64,000 nucleotides of DNA from CAWCDJ01 sp963796675 (GTDB lineage Bacteria; Acidobacteriota; Terriglobia; Bryobacterales; Bryobacteraceae): assembly GCA_963796675.1 (NCBI GenBank), contig CAWCMS010000009.1, positions 62,001 through 126,000 on the forward strand, in the 5' to 3' direction. A model generated the notes under the pieces. The model was not told the DNA's origin. It worked only from the letters and a program-made list of their open reading frames with translations, and did not search any database. Every line of letters begins with the position of its first letter. Position 1 is the first letter of the stretch. The translations under genes and the position numbers were made by a program. Below, one piece after another: positions 59,830 to 64,000 of this stretch.

Positions 59830-61652
59830 GCGAAGAGTTGATCTGGCGAAACCTTGCCACATACTGCCTGCAAGTGGGGCTGCTGATTGGGCTCGCCGCC
59901 TTCGTCCCCACTCTACTGCGTCTCAAAATGCCAAAGGCCAAGCTGGCGTATTGGCACATTCTCCTCGCTGTTTGTCTGCTGTTGCCGCTGCTCCGCCCGT
60001 GGCAGCGGGAAGCCGCCGCAGGAGACGTGCAGGTCACCAGCGTCCTCGTCGCCGTACAACCAGCCGGCCCAGGGTCGCAGCCGATCCCCTGGACCGCCGT
60101 CGGGCTCGGCTTGTTGGGCGCGGGCATACTGGGCAGGCTCGTCTGGCTCGCCGCTGGTTTCCGGCGTCTGCGTCTCTACCGGCTCCGCTCGCGCGGGCTC
60201 GAAGCCGCACCCGTCGACGGCGCGGCCGAATTCCGCATTAGCGACGCCGTCTCCGGCCCTGTGACCTTCGGCTGGCGGAGGCCGGTTGTGCTGCTGCCGG
60301 CGCGTTTCCCCGCCCTCGACCGGCGGATGCAGGACGCCATTCTCTGTCACGAACTGCTGCACGTGGAGCGCAACGATTGGCTATTCACGCTTGCCGAAGA
60401 ACTCGTACGCGCGGTCTTCTGGTTCCACCCGGCGATCTGGTGGCTGCTCGGGGAGATCCAACTGGCGCGCGAGCAGGCTGTCGATCGCGAAGTGATCGAT
60501 CGCACGCAATCGCGAGATGAGTATCTGGACGCCCTACTCGCGATCGCCGGCCACAGTACGCAGGCAGACCTGGCTCCGGCGCCCCTGTTCCTGAAGAAGC
60601 GTCATCTCAAACACAGAGTAGTTTCGATCTTGAAGGAGGCTCGCATGTCTCGGACAAGAGTGATATCGGCGCTGGCCGGAGGCCTGGGAATCCTCGCCAC
60701 GGCGTGCTGGTTCGTCACCGCAACATTTCCCCTGTCGGCCGCCCCGGAGAACGACGCAGCCGGCGTAACCATCAATCTCGGTGGCGCTGCCGTCCTGCAC
60801 CGCGCGCCGGTTGCCTACCCTGACTCCGCCCGTGCCAAAGGCGTGCAAGGCGATGTAATTGTCGAGGTCAAGCTCGACTCCGCCGGGAATGTCAGCGACG
60901 CCCACGTCGTGAGCGGTCCCGACGAGTTACGCAGGCCGGCGCTCGAATCTGTGCTCGAATGGCATTTCACGAAAGACTCGGCCGGTCAAACAAGGCAGGT
61001 GACGATCGGATTCCGCGCAGCCGCGAGCAGCACAGCCACGGCCGCCGTCAACCCGACCGCGAGGACGATCCCGCCGCAAACCGCCGCGATCGGCCACACG
61101 GTGAGACTGATCGCCTTCATGGGGATGCCGGAAGACCAGCAAAACGATCTGAAGTCCCGACTGCCGGTTCACGAGAACGATACGCTCACACCCGAACTGC
61201 TGGAGCAAACCACGGCCGCGGTCAAGGAATATGATGAGCACTTCCGGGTCACCGCGCTCCCCGGAAAGGACGGAACTGCCATGATCGCGATCATGGGCCC
61301 AGGCTCGACGAATGACCGCGGGATCCCCGCCGCCGCAGCCGTCGGATTCGCGACCCCGCCCTACCGCATCCGCATCGGCGGCAACCTGCAGCAGACCAAA
61401 CTGATTTCGCAGCCGCACCCGATTTACCCACCGGACGCCAAGGCCGCGCGGATTCAAGGCAAGGTCGAACTCCAGGCCGTCATCGCCAAGGATGGCACGG
61501 TGAAGTCCCTTGAGGTCATCAGCGGCCACCCGCTGTTGGTTCCGTCCGCTCTGGAGGCGGTGAAGCAGTGGGTCTATCAGACCACGCTTCTGAACGGCAA
61601 TCCCGTGGAAGTAGTCACACAGATCGACGTCAATTACACCCTCTCCCAATAG
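59826..61652 (+). CDS. M56 (BlaR1/MecR1-like) metalloprotease with two TonB_C domains
   Basis: A 608-residue membrane protein. Helices at about residues 10-60 and 75-100 precede a cytoplasmic M56 zinc-peptidase domain with HELLH at His175-His179 (ILCHELLHVERNDW), then a helix near residue 290. Instead of a penicillin-binding sensor, the extracytoplasmic part has two TonB C-terminal-like domains (about 310-400: HRAPVAYPDSARAKGVQGDV; and about 520-608: QPHPIYPPDAKAARIQGKV), with a linker between. In the BlaR1 scheme, sensing outside activates the protease, which cuts the BlaI-type repressor coded just upstream. The TonB_C ends suggest a periplasmic peptide or protein contact as the signal; this is inference. 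ATG 59826 overlaps the repressor stop. Confidence 0.87.
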   Translation: MSEELIWRNLATYCLQVGLLIGLAAFVPTLLRLKMPKAKLAYWHILLAVCLLLPLLRPWQREAAAGDVQVTSVLVAVQPAGPGSQPIPWTAVGLGLLGAGILGRLVWLAAGFRRLRLYRLRSRGLEAAPVDGAAEFRISDAVSGPVTFGWRRPVVLLPARFPALDRRMQDAILCHELLHVERNDWLFTLAEELVRAVFWFHPAIWWLLGEIQLAREQAVDREVIDRTQSRDEYLDALLAIAGHSTQADLAPAPLFLKKRHLKHRVVSILKEARMSRTRVISALAGGLGILATACWFVTATFPLSAAPENDAAGVTINLGGAAVLHRAPVAYPDSARAKGVQGDVIVEVKLDSAGNVSDAHVVSGPDELRRPALESVLEWHFTKDSAGQTRQVTIGFRAAASSTATAAVNPTARTIPPQTAAIGHTVRLIAFMGMPEDQQNDLKSRLPVHENDTLTPELLEQTTAAVKEYDEHFRVTALPGKDGTAMIAIMGPGSTNDRGIPAAAAVGFATPPYRIRIGGNLQQTKLISQPHPIYPPDAKAARIQGKVELQAVIAKDGTVKSLEVISGHPLLVPSALEAVKQWVYQTTLLNGNPVEVVTQIDVNYTLSQ

Positions 61653-61674
61653 CTCGGCCGGGCATGGCCGATTG

Positions 61675-61680
61675 TATAAT
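61675..61680 (+). promoter_or_regulatory. perfect TATAAT, leaderless DUF4760-like gene
   Basis: A perfect TATAAT, followed by seven bases and ATG 61688. The alternative ATG at 61679 lies inside it, which argues for the later start. No clear -35. Confidence 0.5.
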
Positions 61681-61687
61681 GCCGGTC

Positions 61688-62158
61688 ATGCCCAACCACG
61701 CGACCTATGACGACGCGAGCCTGATCCTGCGGCTCTACGAACTGCGCCGCGACGAGAAACTGCGGCAGGCCCGCGAGTGGTTCGCCATGAACTGCCATGC
61801 GTCGAGCCTCGAAGAGTTGCAGCGGTTAGCCCCTCCCGGCAGCAAAGAAAACACCTACATCCGCATGGTGACCAGCTACTGGGAAATGGCCTGTTCCTTC
61901 GTCACGGCGGGGGTCCTGAACCAGGAGCTGTTCCTGGAAAGCAGCGGCGAATTGCTCTTCGTCTGGGAGCGCCTGCGCAACATCGTCCCGGCGCTGCGCG
62001 AGTTCACCAGGAATCCGAAGGCCTACCATAATCTCGAAACCGTGGCCAACATTTTCGCCAGGCAGTTCGAGGCGCGGGGACCGGGGGCTTACGAAGCCTT
62101 TCAGTCAATGGTCAAAGGCATTCGGGCGCCCGGCGGGCCGTCGGAGAAAGCGGAATGA
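61688..62158 (+). CDS. DUF4760-like protein
   Basis: A 156-residue soluble, mostly helical protein without signal peptide. The body (ILRLYELRRDEKLRQAREW, RMVTSYWEMACSFV and FVWERLRNIVPALRE, cited in pieces) resembles the DUF4760 pattern, in which the Tyr-Trp-Glu motif in a helix is conserved. Function unknown. ATG 61688 was chosen because TATAAT ends seven bases before it; ATGs at 61664 and 61679 are less likely. The UxuA-like gene overlaps its stop (ATGA). Confidence 0.7.
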   Translation: MPNHATYDDASLILRLYELRRDEKLRQAREWFAMNCHASSLEELQRLAPPGSKENTYIRMVTSYWEMACSFVTAGVLNQELFLESSGELLFVWERLRNIVPALREFTRNPKAYHNLETVANIFARQFEARGPGAYEAFQSMVKGIRAPGGPSEKAE

Positions 62159-63243
62159 ACCGGCGCCAGTTCGCCGGCCTCGCGGGTGCGGCGCTCACGA
62201 CCGCGGCAGCCGGACCCTCCGCAGCCGCGGCGCCAGCCCCGCCGGTCCGCATGCGCTTGGGCTGCCAGAGCGCCCCGACCAACGCGGAGCATCTCGGCTA
62301 CCTCGCACGGTACGGCGTCGAAGGTGTCGGCGGCTATCCGGAAATCGCGGATGGGCGCCTCTACGCCACCGTCGACGAGTTGAAGGCCATGAAGGATCTC
62401 GCGGCGAAGTACCACCTCGAGATCGAAGCCGCGGTGCCGCCCTTCCTGGCCTCGAGCCACATTGACCTGGAGAAGCATCCGGCCATCATGCTGGCGCAAA
62501 GCCCGGAGCGCGACCGCGACATCGAAGCGTTCCAGAATATGATCCGCAACTGCGCGGCGGCCGGCATTCCCGCGGTGAAGTACAACATGAGCATCCTGGG
62601 CGTGCTGCGCATCGGCCGTAAGCCGGGCCGCGGCGACTGCACCTATAGCGCGTGGAGCCTGAAAGACGCGCATCCGAAAACGCCGCTCACCCGGGCCGGT
62701 CAGGTAAATGCCGATGCCGCCTGGGAGCGCATCACCTACTTCCTCGACCACGTCGTGCCCGTCGCCAACGAGTACAAGGTGCGGATCGCCTGCCATCCGC
62801 ACGACCCCGGCGTGCCGCCCGAAGGCTACCAGGGCGTGACCCGTGTGCTCGGCACTGTCGACGGCCTCAAGAAGTTCATCACGATCCGCGAGAGCCCGTA
62901 TCACGGCCTGAATTTCTGCCAGGGAACAGTCTCGGAGATGCTGCAGGATCCGGGCAGGGAGATCTATGACGTGATCCGCTACTTCGGTTCGCGCGGCAAG
63001 ATCTTCAACGTGCATTTCCGCAATATCCGCGGCCACCGCGACGAGTTCGTCGAGGTCTACCCGGACGAAGGCGATGTCGATTTCGTGAAGGCGGTCGAGG
63101 TGTACCGCGAGGTCGGCTATCCCTATCTGCTAATGCCCGATCACGTGCCGCAGGCGCCCGGCGATCCGCGCGGCCTGCAGTCGTTCGCCTTCTGTTACGG
63201 CTATATCCGCGCGCTGATCCAGGCGTCGAACCGGCTGGCGTAG
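62155..63243 (+). CDS. Tat-exported UxuA-like (mannonate dehydratase family) protein
   Basis: A 362-residue TIM-barrel protein of the UxuA family. UxuA dehydrates D-mannonate to 2-keto-3-deoxygluconate in hexuronate catabolism. The metal ligands His214 (ACHPHDPG), Cys255 (NFCQGT), His287 (NVHFRNI) and Asp329 (MPDHVP) are all present. Unlike E. coli UxuA, it starts with a Tat signal (MNRRQFAGLAG, then Ala/Pro-rich), so it seems to act outside the cytoplasm, which is odd for an enzyme of an intracellular pathway. The start overlaps the DUF4760-like gene stop, and an oligogalacturonate-lyase-like gene converges with it four bases past its stop. Related exported family members occur in Acidobacteriota and may act on another acid sugar. 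Confidence 0.8.
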   Translation: MNRRQFAGLAGAALTTAAAGPSAAAAPAPPVRMRLGCQSAPTNAEHLGYLARYGVEGVGGYPEIADGRLYATVDELKAMKDLAAKYHLEIEAAVPPFLASSHIDLEKHPAIMLAQSPERDRDIEAFQNMIRNCAAAGIPAVKYNMSILGVLRIGRKPGRGDCTYSAWSLKDAHPKTPLTRAGQVNADAAWERITYFLDHVVPVANEYKVRIACHPHDPGVPPEGYQGVTRVLGTVDGLKKFITIRESPYHGLNFCQGTVSEMLQDPGREIYDVIRYFGSRGKIFNVHFRNIRGHRDEFVEVYPDEGDVDFVKAVEVYREVGYPYLLMPDHVPQAPGDPRGLQSFAFCYGYIRALIQASNRLA

Positions 63244-63247
63244 CGCG

Positions 63248-64000
63248 TCACACTTCGACCACATACACCTGCGTCACGCCAGTACGGTCGCTCGCGAAGG
63301 CCACGCGATCTTCCTCGAAGGACCAACTCGGGTGCGGATGGGTCCACTGCGGCCCGTAGACCGTATCGGCGGCGTTCTCCATCCAACTGAGATTGTTCCG
63401 CGCGGCGGCGAAATCCGCGGCCACGGCGTAGCACGACTTGCGCCATTGCGTGCCCTGCCCGCTTGCCTCGCTCCGGCATAGCCGCCGGCGCGCGCCCGAG
63501 GCGGCATCGATGATCTGCAGCCCGTCGTCGGGATGGTTGGTATCGCACAGGATGCGTTCGCCGCGGCGGTCCGGCGCGATATGCCAGGCGTTGTATTCGC
63601 AGATAGTCGAGATGCGGCGAGTGCTCCAATCCATGCGGCGGAGCGCGAACGGCCAGACGGTGAATACCAGGTCGCCGGTCGCGCCGAGGAAGGTCTCGTG
63701 CACCACGAATTCATTGTTGCCGTGCTGGTAGAGGCATTCGAGACCCGCGCCGTCACGGCGGACGCGGTGCATGCGCGGCGCCGGATCTCCGGCGAACTCG
63801 ATCCATTCAGGCTCGGCCGGGTGGAACTGCGGATGGATGACCGTCCGCGGAAACACGATATTGCGCCAGCCCGAGCCGTCAAAGCGCCCTGCCACCAGGC
63901 CGGTTTCGGCGCCGCGCTTGTAGGCCGCGGTGAGCCACACGCCGTCGGCGCTGATCGAACACTCCCCTAGCTCCACGCCAGGCTGCTCGACGATCCGGCG
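63248..64000 (-). CDS. oligogalacturonate-lyase-like beta-propeller protein, N-terminus outside window
   Basis: The frame is open to the right edge of the window, so the gene starts beyond base 64000; a GTG at 63976 is internal. About 250 residues are visible. The blades (HPQFHPAEPEWIEFAGDP, EYNAWHIAPDRRGERILCDTN, HPSWSFEEDRVAFASDRTG, each in short) and the His-rich sites match the oligogalacturonate lyase (PL22) family, which cleaves unsaturated galacturonate oligomers with a Mn-bound His set. The C-terminal stop is at 63248-63250, four bases from the UxuA-like gene's end. Together with UxuA it suggests pectin or uronate use. The signal peptide, if any, is not visible. Confidence 0.72.
   Translation of the reverse strand, partial: RRIVEQPGVELGECSISADGVWLTAAYKRGAETGLVAGRFDGSGWRNIVFPRTVIHPQFHPAEPEWIEFAGDPAPRMHRVRRDGAGLECLYQHGNNEFVVHETFLGATGDLVFTVWPFALRRMDWSTRRISTICEYNAWHIAPDRRGERILCDTNHPDDGLQIIDAASGARRRLCRSEASGQGTQWRKSCYAVAADFAAARNNLSWMENAADTVYGPQWTHPHPSWSFEEDRVAFASDRTGVTQVYVVEV

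Noticed and set aside
59458..61652. Beta-lactam resistance operon
   Set aside because: No beta-lactamase or penicillin-binding sensor is present; the sensor has TonB_C domains instead.
1..64000. CRISPR array, tRNA, rRNA, IS element, prophage or attachment site
   Set aside because: No regularly spaced repeats, no transposase or integrase, no cloverleaf-like or rRNA-like segment was noticed; a covariance-model search was not possible.

Overview
The window is high-GC bacterial DNA that looks like a soil Acidobacteriota, most likely near Bryobacteraceae/Solibacter. The pointers are a TIGR03435 protein, a giant TonB-dependent receptor with an N-terminal carboxypeptidase-regulatory-like domain, a BlaI/BlaR1-type pair with fused TonB_C domains, a M13 and a M14 peptidase, and many secreted carbohydrate-active enzymes. 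This assignment is inference from gene content; no rRNA or other marker gene is present. No tRNA, rRNA, CRISPR array, transposase or phage gene was seen. Genes are tightly packed and no gene-free stretch exceeds about 150 bases.

Layout. 1-1067: NAD salvage pair (pncB end, pncA). 1045-7205 (minus): nucleotide-transporter-like HEAT protein, cyclic-nucleotide-binding protein, response regulator, two DsbA-like thiol oxidoreductases, a MauE/DoxX membrane protein and a methyltransferase. 7354-8389: two tandem Spy/CpxP-like secreted proteins. 8418-14991 (minus): alginate-lyase-like enzyme, malic enzyme maeB, lytic transglycosylase, GAF-like protein. 15053-22446 (plus): SDR, Clp-like ATPase, menaquinone/ubiquinone methyltransferase, a very large CPBP protease with a duplicated ectodomain, MFS transporter. 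22452-28762: every gene is broken by one or more single-base frameshifts (PD-(D/E)XK-like protein, DUF697 protein, secreted Gly-rich protein, SDR, carboxypeptidase-regulatory protein, DUF420, SCO1); this looks like a stretch of poor sequence more than true decay. 28151-33290 (minus): cytochrome oxidase assembly operon (copper lipoprotein, ctaA, ctaB, ABC exporter, SCO1, DUF420). 33357-38677: membrane dipeptidase, FUSC exporter, and small secreted or membrane proteins. 38811-49755: glycan-use locus (TonB-dependent receptor, GH3, ROK regulator, six-hairpin glycosidase, sulfatase). 49756-54727 (minus): double redoxin, TIGR03435, sugar isomerase, M13 peptidase. 54783-58442: M14 peptidase, ferrochelatase. 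58451-59356: NmrA-like protein. 59458-61652: BlaI repressor and M56/TonB_C protein with a perfect operator at the start codon. 61688-64000: DUF4760-like protein, exported UxuA-like enzyme and the C-terminal part of an oligogalacturonate-lyase-like protein.

How the genes fit together. Three themes recur: breakdown of plant or algal polysaccharides (alginate-lyase-like, GH3, six-hairpin glycosidase, sulfatase, UxuA-like, oligogalacturonate-lyase-like), assembly of the aerobic respiratory chain with heme A and copper (ctaA, ctaB, SCO1, DUF420, type-1 copper lipoprotein, ferrochelatase, menG), and extracytoplasmic thiol chemistry (DsbA-like pair, MauE, double redoxin). Many start codons have no clear Shine-Dalgarno but carry a TAnnnT hexamer ending 6-7 bases before the ATG, which suggests that leaderless transcripts are common in this genome.
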